NCBI GenBank assembly: GCA_021741245.1
Contig: JAIOYF010000002.1
Coordinates: 1 to 64,000, forward strand
Source of the DNA: Paracoccaceae bacterium
GTDB taxonomy: Bacteria; Pseudomonadota; Alphaproteobacteria; Rhodobacterales; Rhodobacteraceae
Direction of reading: 5' to 3'
Length of the DNA: 64,000 nucleotides
The translations under genes were made by a program, and so were the position numbers. The notes beneath the pieces are model-generated. The model was not told the origin of the DNA. It saw nothing but the letters and a program-made list of their open reading frames with translations, and ran no database searches. This document shows, one piece after another, positions 17,811 through 26,269 of this stretch. Within the stretch, counting starts at the first letter, position 1. Every line of letters begins with the position of its first letter.

Positions 17811-17905
17811 AATCGCATAATTGCACAATTTTTGCACTTATTATCATTTTTGATTAAATTATAGGCATAATGTGGACTCGAATCGATCACCTCGACTCTC
17901 CACAT
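17811..17905. promoter_or_regulatory. AT-rich divergent control region of glnK-amtB and the penicillin-binding protein
   Basis: The stretch is strikingly AT-rich for this genome. It has a direct repeat TTGCAC (17821-17826 and 17833-17838) on the glnK side. On the other side a 7-bp inverted repeat ATGTGGA/TCCACAT (17870-17876, 17899-17905) encloses three GANTC sequences at 17875, 17880 and 17894. GANTC is the CcrM methylation target in alphaproteobacteria. Regulator identities are inference. Confidence 0.5.
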
Positions 17906-17976
17906 CGCCCATCAATCAGGCTAAACTGTACATTAATAAGAATAGGCCAGAGCGGTCGATTGAGCGGGTAGCAAGC

Positions 17977-20187
17977 ATGGCGTCATCGGGGAAAGGGGGC
18001 CGTCCGCTGGTTGCGGACCGTCGCTATGGGGCGCAGAAGCCTGCGCCGCAAAAGCCATCCAAGGGTGGCGGACCATCATCGCGCAAAGCACAGCCACGCA
18101 AACCCCGTCGGCAGCACGGGCTTGTCGTGGGCCTGTTCGTGGGGCTGTGGCGGCTGATCTGGCGCATCGTTTGGGGCGTGACTTGGCGCGCAACGGCCGT
18201 GGTGTCCCTCGTTTTGGCTTTGGCCACATTTTTCTTCTTCAGCCAATTGCCGCCGGTTCAGGATCTGCTGGATGGGCGGGCCCGCGGGTCTGTGACCTTG
18301 CTTGACCGGGACGGAGAGGTCTTTGCTTGGCGGGGCGAAACCTTTGGCGGTCAAGTGTCGGCAGAGCATGTGTCGACCTATCTGCACGACGCCGTGGTCG
18401 CGGCAGAGGACAAGCGGTTCTATCAGCATTTCGGCATTTCTCCACGCGGGGTGGCCAGTGCCATCCGCATCAACCTGCGCGAGGGGCGCGGTCCCTTGCA
18501 GGGCAATGGCGGCTCCACCATCACCCAACAGGTCGCCAAACTGCTGTGCCTTGGCGTGCCCTATGACCCTACACAATGGAAGTCCGAGGCGGCTTATGAG
18601 CAGGACTGCCGCAGCGGTGGCGTCTGGCGCAAGGTAAAGGAAATCCCTTTTGCCTTGGCTATGGAGGTTAAATACTCCAAGGAAGAAATTCTCACGATCT
18701 ACCTAAACCGCGCCTATCTTGGGGCCGGGGCCCGTGGGTTTGAGGCCGCCGCTCAACGCTATTTCGGGAAATCCGCCAATGAGGTGTCGCCAGCCGAGGC
18801 GGCAATGCTGGCAGGCTTGCTGACAGCCCCGTCGCGCTTTGCCCCGACCAACAACCTGCAACGCGCGCAAGACCGGGCGAGTATCGTGATCGGCCTGATG
18901 GCAGAACAGGGTTACATCACCCCACAGCAAGCCGATGAGGCCCGCAAGAACCCCGCCCGCCTGTCCGCCGCCGCCGAGGCGAAATCGGGTGGGGCCTTTG
19001 CGGATTGGGTCATGGAATCCACCCCCAGCTTTTTGGCCAATGACACGACAGAGGATGTGATCATCCGCTCCACCCTTGATCAGCATCTTCAAAAAGCCGC
19101 CGAAGACGCCCTTGCTTATGTTTTTGAGACAAAGGTGAAAGATGGGTCAACAGCGCAGGCCGCCATCATCGTGATGTCCGCTGACGGTGCGGTGCGGGCC
19201 ATGGTGGGCGGGCGCGGGAACCCAGACGCGGGCAGCTTCAATCGCGCAACGCAGGCCAAGCGGCAAACGGGCTCCAGCTTCAAGCCCTTTGCCTATGCAG
19301 CGGCCATGGACCTTGGCTTTTCGCCAGCGGATTACGTGGAGGACACGCCGCTGACGATCAACATTCCGGGCTCTGGCCCGTGGTCCCCCCAGAACTATGA
19401 CAAGAAATACAAGGGCATGATCACCCTGACTGAAGCCCTTGCTGAAAGCCGCAATATCCCGGCGGTGCGCATATCCGAGGCCGTTGGCCGCGATGTGGTG
19501 CGCAAGGTGGCAAAGGACTTTGGCATCGATTCAGATTTGGCCCAAGGGCCGGCGCTTGTTCTGGGTGCCTCGGAATCAACATTGATCGAGATGACAGGAG
19601 CCTATGCAGGGATCTTGAATGGTGGGTCTGCCGTGACGCCCTATGGGATCGTTGACCTGCGGCTAAAGGATGATCAAGAGCCGCTTATGGGCGCCACCGG
19701 CGGCTTGGGCGAGCGTGTCATTTCGGAACAGGCAGCGCGCTACCTGACCTATATGATGTCGCAGGTCATAGAACAGGGCACAGGCACACGCGCCCGTTTG
19801 CCCGGCTGGGAAGCCGCGGGCAAGACCGGCACCACGCAGGCTGCCCGTGATGCGTGGTTTATCGGCTTTACCGCCGACTATGTGGCGGGCGTCTGGATGG
19901 GCTATGACGACAACACCCCGCTCAAGGGTGTGACGGGCGGCGGCCTTCCGGCCGACATCTGGCACGAGGTCATGGTCCGGGTTCACGAGGGTCTGCAACC
20001 GACACCGCTGCCGATGGATATCCCAACGCCAAAACTTCCCCCGCTGGGCGCAGATGGACGCTCGCCCAATACCTTGCAAGATGGCCAATCCCCCCGCGCC
20101 ACGCCACAGGCCCTCCAGCCAGCCCCCCCAGAGCCTGACCTTGCCGAACAGATACTGCGTGAGGTTCTGGGCACCTTGGGCAATTGA
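17977..20187 (+). CDS. Bifunctional penicillin-binding protein, class A (PBP1-type)
   Basis: 736 residues: basic cytoplasmic head, one membrane anchor near residues 55-85, then GT51 glycosyltransferase (catalytic Glu in AAEDKRFYQHFG; GGSTITQQVAKLL). A transpeptidase domain follows with SSFKP (Ser nucleophile), SRN (ESRNIPAV) and KTGT (AGKTGTTQAARDAWF), and a Pro-rich tail. It polymerises and cross-links peptidoglycan in the periplasm. ATG at 17977 (MASSGKGGRP). The insertion around CLGVPYDPTQWKSEAAYEQDC inside the GT domain, with two cysteines, is notable. Followed by a bidirectional hairpin. Confidence 0.93.
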   Translation: MASSGKGGRPLVADRRYGAQKPAPQKPSKGGGPSSRKAQPRKPRRQHGLVVGLFVGLWRLIWRIVWGVTWRATAVVSLVLALATFFFFSQLPPVQDLLDGRARGSVTLLDRDGEVFAWRGETFGGQVSAEHVSTYLHDAVVAAEDKRFYQHFGISPRGVASAIRINLREGRGPLQGNGGSTITQQVAKLLCLGVPYDPTQWKSEAAYEQDCRSGGVWRKVKEIPFALAMEVKYSKEEILTIYLNRAYLGAGARGFEAAAQRYFGKSANEVSPAEAAMLAGLLTAPSRFAPTNNLQRAQDRASIVIGLMAEQGYITPQQADEARKNPARLSAAAEAKSGGAFADWVMESTPSFLANDTTEDVIIRSTLDQHLQKAAEDALAYVFETKVKDGSTAQAAIIVMSADGAVRAMVGGRGNPDAGSFNRATQAKRQTGSSFKPFAYAAAMDLGFSPADYVEDTPLTINIPGSGPWSPQNYDKKYKGMITLTEALAESRNIPAVRISEAVGRDVVRKVAKDFGIDSDLAQGPALVLGASESTLIEMTGAYAGILNGGSAVTPYGIVDLRLKDDQEPLMGATGGLGERVISEQAARYLTYMMSQVIEQGTGTRARLPGWEAAGKTGTTQAARDAWFIGFTADYVAGVWMGYDDNTPLKGVTGGGLPADIWHEVMVRVHEGLQPTPLPMDIPTPKLPPLGADGRSPNTLQDGQSPRATPQALQPAPPEPDLAEQILREVLGTLGN

Positions 20188-20199
20188 TCGCAGCAAAAA

Positions 20200-20222
20200 G
20201 CCCCCGCAATAACGGCGGGGGC
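20200..20222. terminator. Bidirectional terminator between the PBP gene and mlaC
   Basis: The stem GCCCCCGC/GCGGGGGC has a 7-base loop. A5 precedes it on the plus strand, giving a T-run for transcripts from the right (mlaA-mlaC). It lies between two convergent genes. Confidence 0.75.
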
Positions 20223-20242
20223 TTGCGCGACGGAAAGGTCCG

Positions 20243-20854
20243 TCAGAGTTTGCCCATGTCCTCGATCAAAGCGTCGATATTGCCCCTGCGCTTGTCAAGC
20301 AAAGCACCGATTTCAGCACGCTCACTGGCCAGCATATTCACGCCTTCGATGATGATGTTGAAAAACAGGTTCTTTCCGGATTTGTCTGATACATGCCAGC
20401 GCACATCAAACGGGGACTCACCGCGCAGTTTGGCCATTGAGATGACTTCGAAATAGCTTTTGACGGCGCGGGCATCGGTGACCGAAATCTCGCCCCCGAT
20501 GAATTCGCGAAAACGCCTGCCGTATTTGCGGGCGATGTAGCCTTGGTAGGCTTTGGTAAAGGCCGAAAGCTGGGCCGCACTCGCCGACCGTGCGGCGGTG
20601 CCAAGAGCGGATCGGGCAATCACCGGAACGTCGGCATAGTTGCGGAAGATGCGTTCGAAATCGCCAAACATCGCCTTTTCGGATTTCCCCGAATTGATGG
20701 TCGCGTTCACGTCACCAACGGCCTTGCCGACCAGCGACTTAGCTTGATCAACGGTCAGCGCAACAGCAGGCAACGGCAGGGCAAGAGCAGCGGCACCGCC
20801 AACCAGACCAATGCCAAAACCACGACGGGTGATGATAAGCTTGTCAGTTGCCAT
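20243..20854 (-). CDS. mlaC: MlaC/Ttg2D-family phospholipid-binding protein
   Basis: 203 residues. The N terminus ITRRGFGIGLVGGAAALALPLPAVA looks like a twin-arginine (Tat) or Sec signal with an RRGFG motif. The mature part has the MlaC/toluene-tolerance signature (DFERIFRNYADVPVIARSALG, YGRRFREFIGGEI). MlaC shuttles phospholipids through the periplasm between outer-membrane MlaA and the inner-membrane MlaFEDB transporter. The start overlaps mlaA by 11 bp, so the two are coupled. The ABC subunits are not in this window. Confidence 0.85.
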   Translation of the reverse strand: MATDKLIITRRGFGIGLVGGAAALALPLPAVALTVDQAKSLVGKAVGDVNATINSGKSEKAMFGDFERIFRNYADVPVIARSALGTAARSASAAQLSAFTKAYQGYIARKYGRRFREFIGGEISVTDARAVKSYFEVISMAKLRGESPFDVRWHVSDKSGKNLFFNIIIEGVNMLASERAEIGALLDKRRGNIDALIEDMGKL

Positions 20855-21626
20855 AGGGGTCCTCATAGGGATCTAGAAATCCGTCATCTGCGGCCGCACC
20901 ACTGGTTTGACCCAGCTCATACCTGCGGTTTTGCAGGTACAAAAGCCGCGCCTGCGCATAGCCATCTGCACTATCATATAGGACGGAATCGACCGTATCG
21001 GAATAGCGGGCCCGATCACCAAGTCTTGAGGCAAAGCCCGCAACCGTCGCAACTTCGCTTGCCGGACTGGTCAGAACCAGTCGTGTCGGGTTCAACGCAA
21101 TGTCAACAAGCGTGCCCGCAAGATCCCGGCTGGTCGATGGGCCCACGAATGGCACAACGGTATATTCGCCCTCAGGCGCACCCCAGACGTGCATGGTTTC
21201 CCCAAAATCGGTCTGTTTGCCTTCGATCCCCAAGGCCGAAGCCGGATCGAACAGCCCCCCAAGGCCAACAGTTGTGTTGATCACAAAACGAAAGGTGTTT
21301 TCAACTGCATTGGCTGGCCGCCCTTGCAGCAGGTTGTTCACCACGTCACCGGGCACATCCAGATTTTCGGCAAAGTTGGTGACACCCTTGCGAACCGGGC
21401 CGGGAGGACCCTCCCCCATCGTGCGCGACAGGGGACGCACGATGGCGCTGTCGACCGCCAGATTGAAGGCGTGCACTTCACGGTTATGGACTTCGTTAGG
21501 GTCAGCAAATCCCTGAGGCGCTGGTTGTTGCGCACATGCCGCAAGCAGACACACGGCCAATACGGCAGCAATCTTGGACCCGGAGTTCAAGAGTCCGCTA
21601 TAAATTGATGGTTTAGCAAGAGTCAT
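20844..21626 (-). CDS. mlaA: MlaA/VacJ outer-membrane lipoprotein
   Basis: 260 residues with a lipoprotein signal ending in the lipobox LLAACAQQ. The VacJ core follows: DPNEVHNREVHAFNLAVDSAIVRP, VTNFAENLDVPGDVVNNLLQG and the donut-helix segment TVGLGGLFDPAS. With MlaC it removes phospholipids from the outer leaflet of the outer membrane. ATG at 21626. It is first in the mlaA-mlaC pair; about 170 bp separate it from the divergent secretion gene. Confidence 0.92.
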   Translation of the reverse strand: MTLAKPSIYSGLLNSGSKIAAVLAVCLLAACAQQPAPQGFADPNEVHNREVHAFNLAVDSAIVRPLSRTMGEGPPGPVRKGVTNFAENLDVPGDVVNNLLQGRPANAVENTFRFVINTTVGLGGLFDPASALGIEGKQTDFGETMHVWGAPEGEYTVVPFVGPSTSRDLAGTLVDIALNPTRLVLTSPASEVATVAGFASRLGDRARYSDTVDSVLYDSADGYAQARLLYLQNRRYELGQTSGAAADDGFLDPYEDPYGN

Positions 21627-21726
21627 GTTCCTATTCTCCCACAGCAAAGCGAGAGCAATCCTTTGTGTCCTCTAAACTGTTGTTATAGGCCGTGGGGGTA
21701 GATTACAACTTGGCTCACAGCCTGAT

Positions 21727-21757
21727 GTCACAAATGCGCGGTATTTGCCTATGTGAC
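21727..21757. promoter_or_regulatory. Inverted repeat GTCACA/TGTGAC in the mlaA-prtD gap
   Basis: GTCACA at 21727-21732 and TGTGAC at 21752-21757 form a perfect 6-bp inverted repeat 19 bases apart, 40 bp before the ABC transporter start. The half-site order is opposite to the CRP consensus (TGTGA-N6-TCACA), so a CRP site is not claimed. It could be a dyad for an unknown regulator, or chance. Confidence 0.3.
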
Positions 21758-21796
21758 CATACATTTTTCATTTGGACGATAGAGGGACGAAATTGA

Positions 21797-23542
21797 ATGA
21801 TATCGTCAACGCGCCAGCAAGTCAGTCGCGGTCAAGCTGAACTGAACGGCGCAAAGGCCGGAACCCGTGGTCTGTTCGTCATGGTGTGCCTTTTCAGCGT
21901 TTTCGTGAATTTTCTGATGCTGACAGGCCCTTTGTACATGCTGCAGGTTTACGATCGGGTTTTGGGCAGCCGGTCTGAACCGACGCTTGTCGCGCTTTCG
22001 GTTCTTGTGATTTTCCTGTTTTTGGCGATGGGTCTGTTGGAACACGCCCGATCACGCGTTCTGGCCAGGATCGGCGCGAATTTTCAAGATCGTCTGGACC
22101 GCCGTGTTTTCGAGGCAAGCCTTGCCCGCGCGGCCGTGGTGCCAAATGATCCAATCGCCTTGTCGGCCCAAAAGGATCTTGAATCCATTCAACGCTTCTG
22201 GTCGTCGTCCATCGCGACCGCGCTGATGGACATGCCTTGGACGCCGCTGTTTCTGGCCGCGATCTTTGTGTTCCATCCGATGCTTGGATGGCTGGCCGTC
22301 TTGGGCGGCACGGTCTTGGTCGTGATAACCCTGACCAATCAGGTGGTGTCAAAGGGACCTATCTTGCGATCCAGTGCCGCCACGGTTGAGGCTGAGCGGA
22401 TGTCAGACAAGATGAAGGGCGAGGCAGAGCTGCTGCGCGCCCTTGGCATGGCAGATGCTGCGTTTCGCCGCTGGCAATATGCGCGCGGCAGGGCCTTGAT
22501 CGCCGCCTTGTCCAGTGCCGACCTCAGCGCGGGGTTCAGTTCCGCCACCCGAACACTTCGGATGTTCCTGCAATCTGCCATTCTTGGCCTTGGCGCGTGG
22601 TTGGTTCTGCGCGGCGAAATGACAGCCGGCGCCATGATCGCGGGCTCAATTCTGATGGGCCGGGCCCTTGCCCCGATTGAGCAGGCCATTGGCCAATGGC
22701 CCATCCTGACCCGCGCGCGTGAGGCGCAGCGCAATTTGGCGCAGCTTTTGGGACAGCAACCGGCAGAGCGCGCGCGCACCGCCCTGCCCAGACCCAAAGC
22801 CTTGTTCGAGGTGGAGGGGCTGACCATTATCCCCCCCGGCGGCGCGGTTCCCATCTTGCGGGGCGTTTCCTTTCGTCTGGAACCCGGTCAGGCGTTGGGA
22901 ATCATCGGGCCATCGGGCGCGGGGAAATCGACCCTTGGCCGGGCCCTGATCGGCGCATTGACGCCAACGGCGGGAAAGGTGCGACTGGATGGGGTGGTGC
23001 TGGAACAATATGACCCCGATGTTCTTGGCCAATACTTCGGCTATCTGCCACAAACCGTTTCCTTGTTCGACGCCACGGTCACCGACAATATTGCCCGGCT
23101 TTCAACCGAACCCGATGCGCAAAAGGTCATCGCCGCCGCAAAGGCCGCCGCGGCCCATGACATGATCTTGCGCCTGCCTCTTGGATACGACACCCCGGTT
23201 TCCACATCTGGTGGGCGGCTGTCAGGCGGCCAGATACAGCGGGTTGGCCTTGCCCGTGCGCTCTATGGCGATCCCGTGGTATTGGTGCTGGATGAGCCCA
23301 ATTCGAACCTCGACAACGAAGGCTCTTCGGCCCTGAACGCGGCCATCCGGCAGTTAAAGGCCGATGGCAACAGTGTGATCATCATTGCCCACCGTCCGGC
23401 GGCCATACAGGAATGCGACTTGCTCTTGATGTTGGACGAAGGCCAGCGTCGTGCCTTTGGCCCAAGGGACGAGGTGTTGCGCGGCATGGTGAAGAACCAC
23501 ACGGAAATCGTCAGGTCCAAAGGCCCCGGAGGCACGGCATGA
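21797..23542 (+). CDS. prtD: Type I secretion system ABC transporter/permease (PrtD/AprD-like)
   Basis: 581 residues: six-helix ABC exporter domain (residues ~30-320) starting with the family block GPLYMLQVYDRVLGSRSEPTL. The nucleotide-binding domain follows with Walker A GPSGAGKST, Q-loop LPQTVSLFD, signature LSGGQIQRVGLARAL and Walker B VVLVLDEPNSNLD. There is no N-terminal C39 peptidase domain. It energises one-step export of C-terminally signalled (RTX-type) proteins. The stop overlaps the adaptor start (ATGA). No RTX substrate or TolC-like partner is adjacent. Confidence 0.9.
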   Translation: MISSTRQQVSRGQAELNGAKAGTRGLFVMVCLFSVFVNFLMLTGPLYMLQVYDRVLGSRSEPTLVALSVLVIFLFLAMGLLEHARSRVLARIGANFQDRLDRRVFEASLARAAVVPNDPIALSAQKDLESIQRFWSSSIATALMDMPWTPLFLAAIFVFHPMLGWLAVLGGTVLVVITLTNQVVSKGPILRSSAATVEAERMSDKMKGEAELLRALGMADAAFRRWQYARGRALIAALSSADLSAGFSSATRTLRMFLQSAILGLGAWLVLRGEMTAGAMIAGSILMGRALAPIEQAIGQWPILTRAREAQRNLAQLLGQQPAERARTALPRPKALFEVEGLTIIPPGGAVPILRGVSFRLEPGQALGIIGPSGAGKSTLGRALIGALTPTAGKVRLDGVVLEQYDPDVLGQYFGYLPQTVSLFDATVTDNIARLSTEPDAQKVIAAAKAAAAHDMILRLPLGYDTPVSTSGGRLSGGQIQRVGLARALYGDPVVLVLDEPNSNLDNEGSSALNAAIRQLKADGNSVIIIAHRPAAIQECDLLLMLDEGQRRAFGPRDEVLRGMVKNHTEIVRSKGPGGTA

Positions 23543-24837
23543 CACGCAACAGTGCCTTATCTGCGCGCGCGCCGCTGCTTTTGGGGGTCTTGACGCTGAT
23601 CGGATTGGTAGGTGGTTTTGGCCTTTGGTCCGTCACCAGCGAGATTTCCGGGGCCATCGTCGCCTCGGGCCGTGTCGAGGTTGAATTGAACCGCCAGATT
23701 GTTCAGCACCCGGATGGCGGCGTTGTGGCCAGTATCGAGGTGGTCGAAGGGGCCAGCGTCTTGGCCGGGGATATATTGATCCGGCTGGACGGCACCTTGC
23801 TGAAATCCGAACTGGCCATTGTCGAGGGCCAGTTGTTTGAAACCCAAGCGCGCCGGGCGCGGCTTGAGGCCGAGCGTGATGGTTTGCCGGAGCTTGCGAT
23901 TCCCCCCGATTTGGCGGCGCTGGCCGCCAGCCGCCCCGAAGTCGCCGAACAGATCGAGGGGCAGAAGCGCCTTTTCCTTGCGCGGGCCGATACGCTGTCG
24001 CGGACCTTGGAACAGCTGGACAAACGCCGGGGACAAACCCTTTCGCAGATCATCGGCATTCAGGCACAGGAAGCCGCCCTTTCCCGTCAACTCGAGCTGA
24101 TCGGCCGTGAACTTACCGATCAGCAGTCGCTGTTGGACAAAGGTCTGGCACAGGCCCCGCGCATCCTTGCCATTCAACGCGAAGAGGCCCGCCTGTCGGG
24201 GCAGGTTGGCGAATTGGCGGCAGCACGCGCGCAGGCCGAAAGCCGCGTCACCGAAACGGAGATTGAGGTGCTGCGCCTGTCCGCCGCCCGCCGCGAAGAT
24301 GCGTCAGAGCGTTTGCGCGATATCGGATCGGCAGAATTGGAACTGGCTGAGCGGCGCAGTGCCCTGTCGGAACGCGTGGCGCGGCTTGACATTCGGGCCC
24401 CGGTTTCTGGCACTGTTCTGGGGCTTCAGGTGACGACCCCCCGCGCGGTCTTGCGTGCGGCCGAGCCAGTGGCCTATCTTATTCCGCAAGATCGCCCCTT
24501 GGTGATCACAGTGCAAATTCCGCCGATTCATATCGATGAGGTTACGGCCGGTCAGGCCGTGAAACTGGTTTTTCCCGCCTTCTCCTCGCGCAGCACGCCG
24601 GAGCTTATTGGCACTATCGCCGTGGTGTCAGCCGATGCGCTGACTGACAGCGCCAACAACCTGTCCTTCTATCGCGCCGAAATCACGCTATCGGCGACGG
24701 AGGTGGAGCGTCTGGGTCACACGCTATTGCCCGGCATGCCGGTGGAGGCATTTATCCAAACCACACCGCGCACCCCCATGGCCTATCTGGTCAAGCCATT
24801 TACGGATTACTTCACCCGGGCCTTCCGCGAAAGCTGA
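23539..24837 (+). CDS. prtE: Type I secretion membrane-fusion protein (HlyD/PrtE-like)
   Basis: 432 residues: one N-terminal membrane helix (LLLGVLTLIGLVGGFGLW), lipoyl half-motif GRVEVELNRQIVQHPDGGVV, and a long alpha-helical hairpin from about 95 to 290. The second lipoyl/beta-barrel part has APVSGTVLGLQV and the HlyD-family tail PGMPVEAFIQTTPRTPMAYLVKPFTD. It bridges the ABC exporter to an outer-membrane channel. It is translationally coupled to the upstream ABC gene. Confidence 0.9.
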   Translation: MTRNSALSARAPLLLGVLTLIGLVGGFGLWSVTSEISGAIVASGRVEVELNRQIVQHPDGGVVASIEVVEGASVLAGDILIRLDGTLLKSELAIVEGQLFETQARRARLEAERDGLPELAIPPDLAALAASRPEVAEQIEGQKRLFLARADTLSRTLEQLDKRRGQTLSQIIGIQAQEAALSRQLELIGRELTDQQSLLDKGLAQAPRILAIQREEARLSGQVGELAAARAQAESRVTETEIEVLRLSAARREDASERLRDIGSAELELAERRSALSERVARLDIRAPVSGTVLGLQVTTPRAVLRAAEPVAYLIPQDRPLVITVQIPPIHIDEVTAGQAVKLVFPAFSSRSTPELIGTIAVVSADALTDSANNLSFYRAEITLSATEVERLGHTLLPGMPVEAFIQTTPRTPMAYLVKPFTDYFTRAFRES

Positions 24838-24919
24838 GCTTGCCCCTTGGCCGGTGCGGGGCTAGCTTGCCGCAAAATCCACAGGCCCCTTCAGATCGGC
24901 CCATCAGACGGAGCACAGA

Positions 24920-25381
24920 ATGTCCAAGATCGAAACACGCCTTGCAGAGCTTGGTGTTACCCTTCCCAACGCCCCGGCCCCGGCTGCCAATTATGTGCCC
25001 TTCGTGGTCAGCGGCAACACGGTCTATATCTCGGGCCAGATCAGCCAGAACGCAGGTGGCATGATCAAGGGCCGGATCGGCGCTGATTTCAGCATCGAAC
25101 AGGGGGCCGAGGCCGCCAAATGCTGTGCGATTTCGCTGTTGGCCCAACTCAAGGCGGCAACGGGCGGCGATATTGATCGCATGGTTCGGCTTGTAAAACT
25201 GGTGGGCTTTGTCAACTCCACCCCCGATTTCACCGACCAGCCAAAGGTGATCAACGGGGCGTCCGACTTCTTTGTTGCCGCCTTGGGCGACGCGGGCCGC
25301 CACGCGCGTTCTGCTGTCTCGGCCGCCTCGTTGCCCTTTGGCGTTGCCGTTGAAATCGAAGCAATTTTTGAGATTGCCTAG
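24920..25381 (+). CDS. RidA/YjgF-family protein
   Basis: 153 residues of the longer RidA subgroup (YjgH/TdcF-like lineage). It has GNTVYISGQISQNAGG, a mid-region RMVRLVKLVGFVNSTPDF and the tail RSAVSAASLPFGVAVEIEAIFEIA. The Arg of RSAV corresponds to the iminium-binding Arg of RidA deaminases, so enamine/imine deaminase activity is plausible. It lies five bases before the GDPD start, suggesting an operon. Confidence 0.85.
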   Translation: MSKIETRLAELGVTLPNAPAPAANYVPFVVSGNTVYISGQISQNAGGMIKGRIGADFSIEQGAEAAKCCAISLLAQLKAATGGDIDRMVRLVKLVGFVNSTPDFTDQPKVINGASDFFVAALGDAGRHARSAVSAASLPFGVAVEIEAIFEIA

Positions 25382-25385
25382 TCCG

Positions 25386-26156
25386 ATGACCGCAAAACTG
25401 CATCCCGATTTTCTGCGGCTGCCCATTGCGCATCGCGGCTTGCATGACCGGTCAAATGGCATCGTCGAAAACAGCCCTTCGGCCTTTGGCGCGGCCATGG
25501 ACGCGGGCTATGGCATCGAGTTGGATCTGCAACTCTCCGGCGACGGGCAGGCTATGGTGTTTCACGACGAAACCCTTGACCGCCTGACGGCCCTCAAGGG
25601 CGCGGTCAATGACCACAGCGCGGATGACCTGTCGCGCATTGCCTTGTCGGGAACAACGGACACGATCCCCACCCTGCGCGACGTTCTGGCACAAGTGGCA
25701 GGCCGCGTGCCGCTGCTGATCGAGCTGAAAGACCAAACCTTGACGCTGGGCGAAAGCGACGGGCGACTTGAGGCCGCAACCGCAACCGCGCTTTTGGGGT
25801 ATGGGGGGCCAGTGGCCGTGATGTCCTTCAATCCCAGCATGATCGCGCATATGGCGAGCCTTGCGCCTCAGATCGCGCGCGGGATCACCACTTCATCCTT
25901 TGATCCGCAGGACTGGGCCCCGATTGATGCCGCCACCTGTGACCGGCTGCGTGATATCCCGGATTATGACGCCGTTGGTGCAAGTTTCATCAGCCATCAG
26001 GGCGATGATCTGGACCGCCCACGCGTGACGGAGCTGCGTGCGCAGGGTGCCGCGATCTTGTGCTGGACGATAAAGTCGCCCGCCCAAGAGGCACTCGCCC
26101 GCCAATCCGCCGACAATATCACGTTTGAGCAGTATCTGGCCCCTGTCCCCGCTTGA
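25386..26156 (+). CDS. Glycerophosphodiester phosphodiesterase
   Basis: 256 residues of the GDPD TIM-barrel family. Catalytic blocks: AHRGLHDRSNGIVENSPSAF (His and Glu) and ELDLQLSGDGQAMVFHDETLDRLT (metal ligands and second His). A later ELKDQ segment supplies another acidic ligand. It hydrolyses glycerophosphodiesters to glycerol-3-phosphate and an alcohol. No signal peptide is visible, so it is probably cytoplasmic. Immediately follows the RidA gene. Confidence 0.88.
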   Translation: MTAKLHPDFLRLPIAHRGLHDRSNGIVENSPSAFGAAMDAGYGIELDLQLSGDGQAMVFHDETLDRLTALKGAVNDHSADDLSRIALSGTTDTIPTLRDVLAQVAGRVPLLIELKDQTLTLGESDGRLEAATATALLGYGGPVAVMSFNPSMIAHMASLAPQIARGITTSSFDPQDWAPIDAATCDRLRDIPDYDAVGASFISHQGDDLDRPRVTELRAQGAAILCWTIKSPAQEALARQSADNITFEQYLAPVPA

Positions 26157-26269
26157 CCTTGGCCATTCAGGCCCCAGCTTGCTGGATTGAACAGACTCAG
26201 GGGCGCCACTTGGGGCAGTGCGCCTCGAAGGGGCATTCCCCTCAAAGGCAGGATCATTGAGCGTATACG

